Below, in pieces: positions 7,138 through 13,671 of a stretch of DNA of 33,039 bases. Under the pieces are notes generated by a model, which saw nothing but the letters and a program-made list of their open reading frames with translations, did no database searches and was not told where the DNA came from. This stretch comes from a virus: IMG/VR virus record IMGVR_UViG_3300025732_000155, positions 1-33,039 of that record; one strand, written 5' to 3'. The first letter of the stretch is position 1, and the number at the start of each line of letters is the position of its first letter. The position numbers and the translations under genes were made by a program.

Positions 7138-7731
7138 ATGGCAAACACTGCTACAGCGCAGACGACGCTTCGTATCGTCGCACATCCTGACCGCGATCAA
7201 CGTACGTTCCTAACCACGGAGCCACGTTATAACGACGCAGGCGTACTCGTACGTCCAACGGGTACACGTATGTTCCGATATCTCGTAACGGGTACGCCCG
7301 ACGAAATCGCGAAATACAAAATCGCACGCGGACAATATTACATCGAAGACACGGATCCAACCTCGCCGTACTTCGGGACGCCACTGTACAATTCGCAGGA
7401 TATGTACGAACGTCCAATGCGTTTGGTCTTCACAAGGAGGGGTACCGTCGCTATCGCCGCAGACGAAGAGACAATCCGCTTGGAGCAGTCGCTGAAGCGG
7501 GCCAATAAGTTTGGCGCAGGCGTAACAGCCCACGTTGAACAGATGGTGGCGCAGATGATTATGGCGGACATACAGCGCAAGCCTGTAACGACGGAGACGG
7601 TTGCGCCACAGCCTCAGGCTAACAACCTTGCGTCTCTGATTCAGAACGGAATCCCGCAGGATGAGACAATGGCGCCTCATTACACAAATGACAGCGAAGA
7701 GGAGACAGCCAAGGACCTGGATCAGGACTAA
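7138..7731 (+). CDS. Hypothetical protein
   Basis: 197 aa from the ATG at 7138 (MANTATAQTT); the frame extends upstream to 7018 only through the terminator and repeat copy 3, so the later start is preferred. Residues 1-110 appear beta-rich and basic (ERPMRLVFTRRGTVAIA), followed by a helix with many Gln/Met (VEQMVAQMIMADI) and an acidic, disordered tail. Not recognised. Codons CGT, CGC, ACG and GCG dominate. The gene stands alone between repeat copy 3 and a very strong terminator, which suggests an individually controlled and possibly highly expressed product. Confidence 0.6.
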   Translation: MANTATAQTTLRIVAHPDRDQRTFLTTEPRYNDAGVLVRPTGTRMFRYLVTGTPDEIAKYKIARGQYYIEDTDPTSPYFGTPLYNSQDMYERPMRLVFTRRGTVAIAADEETIRLEQSLKRANKFGAGVTAHVEQMVAQMIMADIQRKPVTTETVAPQPQANNLASLIQNGIPQDETMAPHYTNDSEEETAKDLDQD

Positions 7732-7751
7732 CGCGCTGAACCACAGCAACA

Positions 7752-7790
7752 ACGGTGACGCTACGCCTTATGGTGTGGCGTTGCCGTTTT
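7752..7790 (+). terminator. Strong rho-independent terminator
   Basis: Sixteen-bp uninterrupted stem with G-U pairs (7752-7767 with 7772-7787), loop TTAT, then TTTT. It ends the 7138-7731 transcript and the compositional island. Confidence 0.9.
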
Positions 7791-8236
7791 GATTATCCCC
7801 CGCGACCTGTAGTACCCATCATTGCATACTCTTATTTGTACTATTCTAATAGGAGATGCCTAAAAAGCGGGGTTTTGGTACATCTTTCTTGTACTTTTCC
7901 CACAATGACAACCATCATTACCTACTCTACTTGAAGTAAAACTTCAAATAATATACGTAAGTGACTGAGAATGAATGGGGTTGTTCAACGTATCGTGATC
8001 TTATCAACATCAGTCGTTGTTGAAAATCAGGTATAGAGTGGGTCGCTGCAGAAGATGGCTATAAACCAGTCGGTTACAACAATTACTCTTATAAAATGGA
8101 AAAGTAGTCATGTACCAATGCCTGAAGGTATATGATGAAAACTCAACTGTCCCTCTATATGTAGGTTTGGGACGTTAATATCACCTAAGACGGCACTTTA
8201 TATTATTGTTCTAACCCTTTAAACGTATATTGTCCT
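7791..8236. other. Gene-poor region, possible decayed gene
   Basis: No frame over 60 codons on either strand. It holds a perfect inverted repeat (TTGAAGT, AAA, ACTTCAA at 7931-7947) without a T-run, which could be an operator. A short frame from the ATG at 8110 encodes YDENSTVPLYVGLGR before a stop; this faintly resembles the start of GIY-YIG nucleases, so the stretch may be the remains of a homing endonuclease. Also present is a 27-codon frame from 7856 behind AGGAG. Neither is called as a gene. Confidence 0.4.
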
Positions 8237-8500
8237 ATGATGAGGGATATTATTAAAGATGGAGTTGATATGGTTATTGACTCCAGTAAGGTTGAACAGT
8301 TCACCCCGCGCCACGAGCAGCTGACCAAATGGGTTACTCTGCGTAACATCTCCTGCCCCACGACTGTATTCTTCTATAAGGAGCAGGATGATGAAAGCGT
8401 TATCGGTAGGATGTTCATCCATCGTTACCAGGGCAAGCGGTACAAGGGTAGGTTGATTGTTGCGTTCAGACTCAAGGATGGAGTCATGAGCATATACTGA
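8237..8500 (+). CDS. Small hypothetical protein
   Basis: 87 aa, starting at tandem ATGs (8237, 8240) with a stop in frame 49 nt upstream. Mixed alpha/beta with a basic C-terminal half (IHRYQGKRYKGRLIVAFRL). Not recognised. It lies in a gene-poor region, so it may be either a lone small gene or the tail of a decayed longer one. A short inverted repeat (ATCAGG/CCTGAT, 8506-8522) follows without a T-run. From there to the tRNA-like gene at 8730 nothing convincing is seen. Confidence 0.4.
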   Translation: MMRDIIKDGVDMVIDSSKVEQFTPRHEQLTKWVTLRNISCPTTVFFYKEQDDESVIGRMFIHRYQGKRYKGRLIVAFRLKDGVMSIY

Positions 8501-8729
8501 TACGCATCAGGTCATTCCTGATTAGTGTGATCCCGCACGAAGAAGCAGTTCATTACTGCAGGGACGTGAGCCGATTCCTCGAAAGTAAGTCGGTTGGTTG
8601 ATGTACCAGTAACAGTAGTAAGTTGACACATCAGTCCTAACCTCTCGTATTTATTGTACAGTAATGCGAGTCGCCGCTGATCTACGGATATTCGGTATTT
8701 GGGACAGCCAGTAATGGTTGGACGAGGCA

Positions 8730-8803
8730 AGTCAAGTGGTTGTATATGGTAACACACGCCCTGCGTTTGGGGTAAATAGCAGGTTCGATTCCTGCCTTGG
8801 CTT
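8730..8803 (+). tRNA. tRNA-like gene 1, anticodon not resolved
   Basis: Acceptor strands pair over 7 bp (AGTCAAG at 8730-8736 with CTTGGCT at 8796-8802, one G-U). The T arm is perfect: GCAGG, TTCGATT, CCTGC at 8779-8795. A D arm (GTT with AAC, G19-G20 in the loop) fits, and the length of 74 nt is normal. The anticodon arm is irregular: the best stem has a bulged G, and its loop TGCGTTT lacks the usual U33. CCA is not encoded. It may be a functional odd tRNA, a decayed one, or a tRNA mimic. Confidence 0.45.
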
Positions 8804-8840
8804 CTAATTATTAATCTCTAACAATCTAAATTTTAAAACG

Positions 8841-9068
8841 ATGGGTAAAATAACCATTGACCGCGACGACCTAGTCGCGCTGCTTCAAACCTTCTACAAG
8901 CAGGGGTTTGATGACGCAGGTAATACACCTGCTCCTCTTGATATGACGGAGGATGCCGCTTCTCAAATTACCATTCTTGAGTTGCGGGAAGCTGAGCGTG
9001 ATTTAATCGAATGGGAAAAGAAAGAGGGTCTGTTCATGGATACTATCCCTGACCATCTGAAGGACTGA
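8841..9068 (+). CDS. Small hypothetical acidic protein
   Basis: 75 aa (MGKITIDRDD), mostly helical, with an amphipathic and charged second half (LREAERDLIEWEKKEG). Not recognised. The start follows an AT-rich leader containing TCTCTAACAA, a near match to the leader motif seen at other genes here. It lies between two tRNA-like genes, with about 37 nt to the first and 9 nt to the second, so all three may be on one transcript. Confidence 0.55.
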   Translation: MGKITIDRDDLVALLQTFYKQGFDDAGNTPAPLDMTEDAASQITILELREAERDLIEWEKKEGLFMDTIPDHLKD

Positions 9069-9077
9069 GTACACCGA

Positions 9078-9146
9078 AACGCGCCTATTGGTTGTGATGT
9101 AACCTATGGGACATGGATAATGGCGGTTCGAATCCGCCCGCGTTTC
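9078..9146 (+). tRNA. tRNA-like gene 2, anticodon not resolved
   Basis: Perfect 7-bp acceptor (AAACGCG at 9078-9084 with CGCGTTT at 9139-9145) and perfect T arm (GGCGG, TTCGAAT, CCGCC at 9122-9138). A D-like stem GGTT/AACC is present. The total is only 69 nt with the discriminator, and no regular 5-bp anticodon stem can be drawn; the best, with bulges, has loop TGGGACA. It is therefore either a degenerate tRNA or a tRNA-like RNA. Confidence 0.4.
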
Positions 9147-9176
9147 CAACAACAACAATTTAATTATTAACCTTTT

Positions 9177-9189
9177 AAACTCTTAACAA
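9177..9189 (+). promoter_or_regulatory. Leader motif AAACTCTTAACAA, copy 2 of 3
   Basis: Exact 13-mer ending 1 nt before the GTG start at 9191. It supports that GTG as the true start, since the copy at 12800-12812 directly abuts its ATG. Confidence 0.55.
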
Positions 9190-9190
9190 C

Positions 9191-9685
9191 GTGGAAATCA
9201 CAACCTACACCGTTTACCATCCCTATGGTGGGATCGTAAACCATGACTGCAAGCGCGGGGAGTACATGTACAACCTCGTAGCAATGATTAACGCCAAGTC
9301 TCTTGATGACTGTTTCTTCATGGCCCAGAATGATTGGCCTGAGTACGGTAGAATGGGACTTCGTAGTACCTCTGTCGGGGATATCATAGCCGTTGACGAC
9401 GGCGATATCTTTGGTAGGTACTACATGATTACTGGACGGGGATTCGTTGAAGTTCCCCATACCGTGGTATCTTATATTGATTGGGGGATAATCCATCAGG
9501 ATAGGAACCACCACGACGGCCCGAAGTACGACGTCTTTGTTTTGGACGAGGAAACCTATGAACATATAAGAGTTCATGAAAACCTTGACTTTGACAGCGC
9601 CGTACAAAAACGCTATCTGTTGCAGTCTGAAGGCCATGTGGCTACTATTCAAGACGCTACTGAACAGCTGGAGTACTGGTACTGA
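9191..9685 (+). CDS. Hypothetical protein, RSTSVGDII motif
   Basis: 164 aa starting with GTG, chosen because the conserved leader motif ends 1 nt before it and no ATG lies near. The protein has short beta strands (ITTYTVYHPYGG), a helix, then RSTSVGDIIAVDDG, which resembles the R-S-x-S-V-x-D-(I/V)-I segment of YodL-like and other small phage or plasmid accessory proteins; the function of those is unclear. The C-terminus is acidic. The gene is closed by a strong terminator at 9694-9725. Confidence 0.6.
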   Translation: MEITTYTVYHPYGGIVNHDCKRGEYMYNLVAMINAKSLDDCFFMAQNDWPEYGRMGLRSTSVGDIIAVDDGDIFGRYYMITGRGFVEVPHTVVSYIDWGIIHQDRNHHDGPKYDVFVLDEETYEHIRVHENLDFDSAVQKRYLLQSEGHVATIQDATEQLEYWY

Positions 9686-9693
9686 GTACCACT

Positions 9694-9725
9694 GGAAGGC
9701 GGGGAGTAATCCCTGCTTTCCTTTT
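9694..9725 (+). terminator. Rho-independent terminator
   Basis: Twelve-bp stem with two G-U pairs (9694-9705 with 9710-9721), GTAA loop of the GNRA class, then TTTT. It follows the stop at 9685 by 8 nt. Confidence 0.85.
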
Positions 9726-9768
9726 ACATTGACAGACAACTTATTACTTACTCTTAATTTAAAAGACC

Positions 9769-9879
9769 ATGAGAAAACCTGGTTATATTGTAGACGCGGT
9801 ATTCAAACTGACGCTGGGTGCGTTGGTTACAACCCTGGTTATTGTAATAGTTTTAGTTCTAAGCGGCGTTACGCCTTGA
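9769..9879 (+). CDS. Small membrane peptide
   Basis: 36 aa starting MRKPGYIVDAVFK, with a single long hydrophobic helix (LGALVTTLVIVIVLVLSGV) that would cross the inner membrane. It follows a terminator and a leader containing ACTCTTAA, a partial copy of the recurrent leader motif, so it probably opens a new transcript that runs through at least 11.1 kb. Longer frames over the same DNA (9576-9968) start inside the previous gene and look unnatural. Function unknown. Confidence 0.5.
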   Translation: MRKPGYIVDAVFKLTLGALVTTLVIVIVLVLSGVTP

Positions 9880-9906
9880 CTCATTTGAAACCAAAATCTA
9901 AGAAAG

Positions 9907-10065
9907 ATGAAGAGACTGAAAAGATTCTTTGCGATCCTATGTATGAGGATTCTGGATTGGTTGCTTGACGTGGAACGGGATAAACCTGTATATTTGGTCT
10001 TCCTGGGTGAAGCTCAGGTACAGATACAGGAAACAAACAAACCATTAAAAACAATCCAGCTATAA
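9907..10065 (+). CDS. Small hypothetical protein
   Basis: 52 aa (MKRLKRFFAILCMRILDWLL), with a basic amphipathic N-terminal helix that could lie on or insert into the membrane, then a polar tail. The stop shares its A with the next start (TAATG at 10063-10067), which argues that it is translated. Not recognised. Confidence 0.5.
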   Translation: MKRLKRFFAILCMRILDWLLDVERDKPVYLVFLGEAQVQIQETNKPLKTIQL

Positions 10066-10250
10066 TGAGTAACAAGCAGAAATTCTGGATCGTGGGTACC
10101 TTGCTCACGATTCTTACTCTGCCTGCCTATGTGGCGGGCATAGTATGGCGGTTGTACACCTCCGACTTCAGGTCAGGGATGCTTAAGGCAAAACGTTTCG
10201 AGCGTTGGCTCAATGTCTTATATAAAAAATCCTATCCAGACTATGATTGA
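10065..10250 (+). CDS. Small membrane protein
   Basis: 61 aa with one transmembrane helix at about residues 8-27 (WIVGTLLTILTLPAYVAGIV) and a basic, aromatic C-terminal part (RFERWLNVLYKKSYPDYD) predicted to face the cytoplasm. Starts in a TAATG overlap. Function unknown. It is one of many small envelope proteins in this region. Confidence 0.6.
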   Translation: MSNKQKFWIVGTLLTILTLPAYVAGIVWRLYTSDFRSGMLKAKRFERWLNVLYKKSYPDYD

Positions 10251-10374
10251 AATGTATTATTACTTCCGCGGCGGCGTCCAAGTATGGACGTCAAACGAAG
10301 TCCTCGCAATCAGCAGGGCCCGTATCCTTGACAGTGACGTATTTAAAGTTGAAATCCCTTCAAACAACAAATGA
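10243..10374 (+). CDS. Small hypothetical protein
   Basis: 43 aa starting MIEMYYYFRGG; an in-frame ATG at 10252 would give 40 aa and avoid the 8-nt overlap with the gene before. It reads as a compact beta-type peptide (GVQVWTSNEVLAISRARIL). The stop overlaps the start of the next gene (ATGA at 10371), typical of real genes in this window. A competing frame (10247-10450, TTG start) is low complexity and is rejected. Not recognised. Confidence 0.5.
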   Translation: MIEMYYYFRGGVQVWTSNEVLAISRARILDSDVFKVEIPSNNK

Positions 10375-10748
10375 AAAAAGTCTTAATCGTATTAGCAATG
10401 GTCTTGTCTTACAAGGCCAACGCCCAGAATGTTGCATATACAGACTCTAGTCTGCAACTACTCAATAAAGGTCAACTTGTGGATATCTATATCCAACAGG
10501 TAAACCAGGTCATTGAGAAGATTCCCTACACGGTATGGGGCCTCATGGCTCAGGATACCAAGTTGGATGTACCAAACAGCAGGTATATCGGCCGCAAGCG
10601 TAAAGGCATAGCCAATGACGCATCCAATTATCAGGATACCAACTCTTCCCTGATGTATGAGGTTGTATATTACGCTGACAAACCTGCGTTAATCAACGCT
10701 GTGCTGTATCTTCAACTGTTGAACACCAACATAATCAACGTACGATGA
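10371..10748 (+). CDS. Secreted hypothetical protein
   Basis: 125 aa with a clear Sec signal peptide (MKKVLIVLAMVLSYKANAQ, cleavage probably after ANA). The mature part is about 106 aa, mixed alpha/beta, with a Gln/Ile-rich helix near its start and a hydrophobic Leu-rich C-terminal helix (INAVLYLQLLNTNIINV). Exported to the periplasm. It overlaps both neighbours by 4 nt. Not recognised; an envelope role such as lysis or exclusion is possible but unproven. Confidence 0.6.
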   Translation: MKKVLIVLAMVLSYKANAQNVAYTDSSLQLLNKGQLVDIYIQQVNQVIEKIPYTVWGLMAQDTKLDVPNSRYIGRKRKGIANDASNYQDTNSSLMYEVVYYADKPALINAVLYLQLLNTNIINVR

Positions 10749-10951
10749 CTACGGATGAATGGGAACTAATGGCTGCTGAATTCGACCGCCTTCTCAAAGA
10801 GGCTGGCGAAAACGGTATGACCTATCATGAATTCCAGGAACGCATGACTAGACTCAGTTGGGAAATGGAACAATTGAAGGAAATTGAAGAACAAATCCGT
10901 AAAAGCCTAGATAATGGCACAGAAAAAAACCCTTCTTCAACGGCTGACTGA
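10745..10951 (+). CDS. Small charged helical protein
   Basis: 68 aa, rich in Glu and Lys, with heptad-like spacing that suggests a coiled coil (EMEQLKEIEEQIRKSL). Starts in an ATGA overlap with the secreted protein gene and overlaps the next gene by 38 nt in another frame. Not recognised. Confidence 0.55.
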   Translation: MTTDEWELMAAEFDRLLKEAGENGMTYHEFQERMTRLSWEMEQLKEIEEQIRKSLDNGTEKNPSSTAD

Positions 10952-11099
10952 AACGCTGTTGGAAATCGACGAGAAAATGGATCTGAAGAAAACGGATCCT
11001 CACATGCATAAACGCATAATGGCCCTGTTGGATGAAGCATCCGAAGATGAGGGTCGTGATGAACTCGACGATGAATGGTTTTACGATAACGGATACTGA
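10914..11099 (+). CDS. Small acidic hypothetical protein
   Basis: 61 aa (MAQKKTLLQRLTETLLEIDEK) with a helical N-terminal half and a very acidic C-terminal half (ASEDEGRDELDDEWF). The start lies inside the preceding gene; the 38-nt overlap is unusual but both frames look protein-like. A terminator follows at 11146-11175. Not recognised. Confidence 0.5.
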   Translation: MAQKKTLLQRLTETLLEIDEKMDLKKTDPHMHKRIMALLDEASEDEGRDELDDEWFYDNGY

Positions 11100-11145
11100 T
11101 CCATGGGTTGCGGCCTACCAAACCGCTGTTGTTAAGAGAGGCATT

Positions 11146-11175
11146 AAGGCTGGGATGGAAACGTCCTAGCTTTTT
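11146..11175 (+). terminator. Rho-independent terminator
   Basis: Twelve-bp stem with G-U pairs (11146-11157 with 11162-11173), GAAA tetraloop, T-run 11171-11175. It ends the transcript of small genes starting near 9769. Confidence 0.85.
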
Positions 11176-11205
11176 GCTTTATGTAAACTTCTAAAAACGA
11201 ATACC

Positions 11206-11433
11206 TTGAAAAAAATCTTGTTATTGACCTCCGTGGTTATCTCTTTGACCTGTGTGGTCATCATTGCCTGCACCAAACCTGCTCCTAAGATATTGAAGCA
11301 TAACGTTGATGAACGTGGCTACCATAGCGTATCGTGGTATGAGAACGGCGAAAGTTACGCTCTTGATTTCATAAGCAAGGAAGAATGCGAATCAGTACAT
11401 GAATCATTAAATAAAACTCATCCAAAACAATGA
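11206..11433 (+). CDS. Putative lipoprotein
   Basis: 75 aa beginning with TTG at 11206; no ATG is available and the signal sequence starts right there (MKKILLLTSVVISL..). The hydrophobic stretch ends in VIIAC, an acceptable lipobox, so the mature protein would be lipidated on Cys and held in the envelope. The mature part is about 53 aa, polar, with one more Cys. It overlaps the next gene by 4 nt. Its role is not known; small lipoproteins of phages include outer spanins and exclusion proteins, but no partner is adjacent. Confidence 0.55.
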   Translation: MKKILLLTSVVISLTCVVIIACTKPAPKILKHNVDERGYHSVSWYENGESYALDFISKEECESVHESLNKTHPKQ

Positions 11434-11837
11434 CCAAAGAAAAAGCTATGGAGGCGCTGTTGTGCGCTAATAGCAACATCCCCGCTGAGGTTATCAATTT
11501 TATCGGAGCTAACCTCCCCGATACCAATGTAAATTACATACCCTTCAACCATGATGAGGATCATGTGTTCGAAGCCTGCGGCATACAGGAGAATGATTGT
11601 CGCGAAATGACTGAGGTCCTGAACAATTACATGAATACCCTTCCTAAAAACGAGCGTCAACAGTCCAAGGCTGTGGAGTATATCCTCAACAGCGGTAATG
11701 CCAGGTTCTTACGGATTGCGGTAATCGCAGGTTTGCAGAAAGTACGCGATAAAGAGGAGGAGACCTCAGGTGCTGACCTTAATGCTCTGCTTATCAATGC
11801 ACTTCTTAAAAGACTGAGAGATAAAGATGAGGACTAA
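11430..11837 (+). CDS. Hypothetical protein
   Basis: 135 aa, acidic and helical, without membrane segment or signal. Several Cys and Asn-rich motifs are in the first half (LLCANSNIPAEVINFIG), and the C-terminus is a charged helix (NALLKRLRDKDED). Overlaps 4 nt with the lipoprotein gene and 11 nt with the next gene, so it is part of a tight operon. Not recognised. Confidence 0.6.
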   Translation: MTKEKAMEALLCANSNIPAEVINFIGANLPDTNVNYIPFNHDEDHVFEACGIQENDCREMTEVLNNYMNTLPKNERQQSKAVEYILNSGNARFLRIAVIAGLQKVRDKEEETSGADLNALLINALLKRLRDKDED

Positions 11838-12246
11838 GGATTATAAAATATCGATTTCTCAGGAAATGTTGACTAGGATGATGAAAGCCATGCTCAATCA
11901 CGAGCATGGCCACATCATTGCTGACGTCATTGTAAATCATTTAGATGACTTTGGTGTGGAACAGTTGTATAGCGCCATTCATGGCATATCTCCTGAAGTT
12001 CCTTTCCACCAGGGTCAGCAATGTCTTGTATCCGCCAATCGTTTATGCGGTTATCGCTATTCAGCCACTGACCAGAACGAACTGATTGTACAGGGTAAGT
12101 ATATGGTTGCAACAATAATCGAAGTCGATCCTTACAAACGGGACTGCATCAAAGTCGAGTATACCGTTCGCGATTCAAAAGGCGAACTTACTGTTGATGC
12201 CACACGCCTGTATGCGGATGACATAATCATTGAACGCTATGACTGA
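11827..12246 (+). CDS. Hypothetical protein, small beta-barrel-like C-terminus
   Basis: 139 aa. The N-terminal half is helical with a His-rich segment (LNHEHGHIIADVIVNHL). The C-terminal half has alternating strands (GKYMVATIIEVDPYKRDCIKVEY) as in small OB or SH3-like folds. Not recognised as a family; the His cluster is not a clear HExxH motif. It overlaps the preceding and following genes, indicating cotranslation. Confidence 0.6.
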   Translation: MRTKDYKISISQEMLTRMMKAMLNHEHGHIIADVIVNHLDDFGVEQLYSAIHGISPEVPFHQGQQCLVSANRLCGYRYSATDQNELIVQGKYMVATIIEVDPYKRDCIKVEYTVRDSKGELTVDATRLYADDIIIERYD

Positions 12247-12409
12247 GCCTAACAAAAAAAGGTATGTCTATCTAGACAAATACCTGGATTACCAGAATCA
12301 AGTGAGTAAGAAACTATCCAAAATAAACACGAAGATTGACCTGTTGACCTACGGATTTCTTGGTATGATCGTTGCCGTGAGTTTGGCCTTATACAAAATA
12401 TTTGGTTAA
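12239..12409 (+). CDS. Small tail-anchored membrane protein, XhlA-like layout
   Basis: 56 aa (MTEPNKKRYVYLDKYLDYQN) with a polar coiled-coil-like helix (VSKKLSKINTKIDLL) followed by a single C-terminal transmembrane helix (FLGMIVAVSLALYKIFG). This layout resembles XhlA-type haemolysin/holin accessory proteins, in which a short coiled coil sits before one membrane helix. Its start overlaps the upstream stop by 8 nt. A lysis role is only one option. Confidence 0.5.
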   Translation: MTEPNKKRYVYLDKYLDYQNQVSKKLSKINTKIDLLTYGFLGMIVAVSLALYKIFG

Positions 12410-12419
12410 ACTGGTAACA

Positions 12420-12438
12420 TAAACATATAATATGTTTA
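12420..12438. repeat. Perfect inverted repeat, possible operator
   Basis: TAAACATA, TAA, TATGTTTA: 8-bp arms around 3 nt, just after the membrane protein gene and about 27 nt before the TTG start at 12465. There is no T-run, so it is unlikely to be a terminator. Confidence 0.4.
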
Positions 12439-12464
12439 GATTTGCCTAAGATGTTTGTTTTCAA

Positions 12465-12731
12465 TTGGTCATATATCAACTCCCCAATGGCAAGGTCGTA
12501 TATCTTACGATCGAGGAGCTGCTTGAACTCAGCGATGAGGACATAGCGTATCTCCTTAGTATAGATTACGGTGAATCAGCCAATAATCCTTGGCTTGGAT
12601 CTGTTTTGCCTAATAACAGCAAGAACTCAAGGTTCGAAGCATCGGATGATGAATCCGACATGAATGGCTTGGAACTTCCACCCGAGGATTTTGACATGGG
12701 TTTTGACATCCCTGATATTGATCTGGACTAG
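12465..12731 (+). CDS. Small acidic hypothetical protein
   Basis: 88 aa starting with TTG at 12465, the only usable start after an in-frame TAA at 12447. It opens with short strands (VIYQLPNGKVVYLTIEELLE), then a helix, then a disordered acidic tail (PEDFDMGFDIPDIDLD). Such tails resemble SSB-type or protein-binding tails, but no fold is recognised. A strong terminator follows at 12754. Confidence 0.5.
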   Translation: MVIYQLPNGKVVYLTIEELLELSDEDIAYLLSIDYGESANNPWLGSVLPNNSKNSRFEASDDESDMNGLELPPEDFDMGFDIPDIDLD

Positions 12732-12753
12732 TGACTTTCTTATCGTATTTAAC

Positions 12754-12783
12754 AAAGGCCTTGGATTCGTCCAGGGCCTTTTT
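12754..12783 (+). terminator. Rho-independent terminator
   Basis: Twelve-bp stem (12754-12765 with 12770-12781) capped by a very stable TTCG (UUCG) tetraloop, T-run to 12783. It separates the operon starting near 11206 from the HNH/AAA+/VWA operon. Confidence 0.9.
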
Positions 12784-12799
12784 CATTGCAAATAACCAA

Positions 12800-12812
12800 A
12801 AACTCTTAACAA
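12800..12812 (+). promoter_or_regulatory. Leader motif AAACTCTTAACAA, copy 3 of 3
   Basis: Exact 13-mer directly adjoining the ATG at 12813, behind a terminator. With the copies at 6528 and 9177 it marks the leaders of first genes in transcripts. Confidence 0.55.
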
Positions 12813-13262
12813 ATGGTAAAGACCAAAAAAATGGAGCGTGTCTCCGAAAACAGCAGATTTGAAAGGGATGCGTTCAACGCTACGCAGAACTTTCTCTACA
12901 AAAGGGCAATGTTTGGACTGAGTGTCTATTCTCCCGAGGAAGTCGAAAAGATGAACTTCGACAAGAAAAAGCGTATTATCAAAGTACACAAGCGCTGCCA
13001 AGGCATCCTTAACATCTGGAAGCAACGCTTATGCAACGAGTATACCAACAGGATATTCGAAACGTTCTTCCCTAATACGGAGATGGGCAAATTCTTTTAT
13101 GTTACACACTGTGACACTGTAGATCCTTCATTCATGAATACCTTGAACTTCAAGGACATGGGTATAAGCAAGCAGGTCATCGTTGAGAAACTGATAATCG
13201 AAGGTATATTGCCAAAGAACTTTCATTCATTGACGGATGCTCACAAAGAAGAAAAAGTGTAG
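12813..13262 (+). CDS. Hypothetical basic protein
   Basis: 149 aa, Lys/Arg-rich and helical, with no signal peptide. The N-terminal half has a basic run (DKKKRIIKVHKRCQGIL) that could bind nucleic acid. The C-terminal half ends in a segment that resembles a small helix-turn-helix (GISKQVIVEKLIIEGILPKNF). Not recognised. It is the first gene of the operon, preceded by a terminator and leader motif, and overlaps the HNH gene by 26 nt. Confidence 0.6.
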   Translation: MVKTKKMERVSENSRFERDAFNATQNFLYKRAMFGLSVYSPEEVEKMNFDKKKRIIKVHKRCQGILNIWKQRLCNEYTNRIFETFFPNTEMGKFFYVTHCDTVDPSFMNTLNFKDMGISKQVIVEKLIIEGILPKNFHSLTDAHKEEKV

Positions 13263-13671
13263 TCGCTGCGGCGAAACCACTGTTATTTGGAAAAGCGAAG
13301 GGCGGGAGAAGTACTGCAAACAATGCTGGAGTTGCCAAAAGACCAGCGGAGTTAGACAAACATCTGCCAAGACACGCAGTACGGCTCTCAGCCCCCGCTC
13401 TCCAAAACAACGTAGGATTGAAGCCGCCTACAGTGTAATACGTAAGGCTTATCTGGAAACGCACTCTATGTGTGAAGCGCACCTGGCTGGTTGTGCCACC
13501 TACGCCACTGATATACATCATAAGGCTGGGAGAGGGACGCTAACGTTGGACAGCACGACATTTCTTGCTGTATGTAGATCCTGTCATATGTGGATCGAGA
13601 CTCATCCCAAGGAGTCTAAAGACTTGGGTTTCAGTATTGAACGTTTAAAAAACAATGATCATGAAGATTGA
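13237..13671 (+). CDS. HNH endonuclease-like protein with zinc ribbon
   Basis: 144 aa. The N-terminus has CxxC pairs (Cys 8, 11 and Cys 27, 30) forming a probable zinc ribbon. The C-terminal half is an HNH fold: Cys 79 and 86, the TDIHHKAGRG segment with catalytic His 94-95, then CRSCHMWI (Cys 113, 116, His 117) giving a beta-beta-alpha metal site. HNH proteins cut DNA, with one divalent metal per site; phage members serve in packaging, recombination or as free-standing homing enzymes. The start overlaps the upstream gene by 26 nt and the stop overlaps the ATPase gene. Its target is not evident. Confidence 0.75.
   Translation: MLTKKKKCSRCGETTVIWKSEGREKYCKQCWSCQKTSGVRQTSAKTRSTALSPRSPKQRRIEAAYSVIRKAYLETHSMCEAHLAGCATYATDIHHKAGRGTLTLDSTTFLAVCRSCHMWIETHPKESKDLGFSIERLKNNDHED

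Noticed and set aside
5948-7752. Long minus-strand frames opposite the genes at 5838-7731
   Set aside because: They exist because codon bias in the island avoids antisense stops; their products are Arg/Ser/Cys-rich and lack starts with leaders. The conserved CVT.ELLGFA wording in three of them is only the reverse translation of the 32-nt repeat.
8541-8556. Further tRNA T-arm (GCAG, TTCATTA, CTGC)
   Set aside because: Only 4 bp, loop lacks A58, and no matching acceptor strands are found nearby.
9576-9968. 130-aa plus-strand frame
   Set aside because: It starts inside the 9191-9685 gene, crosses a strong terminator and displaces the well-formed 36-aa membrane peptide at 9769.
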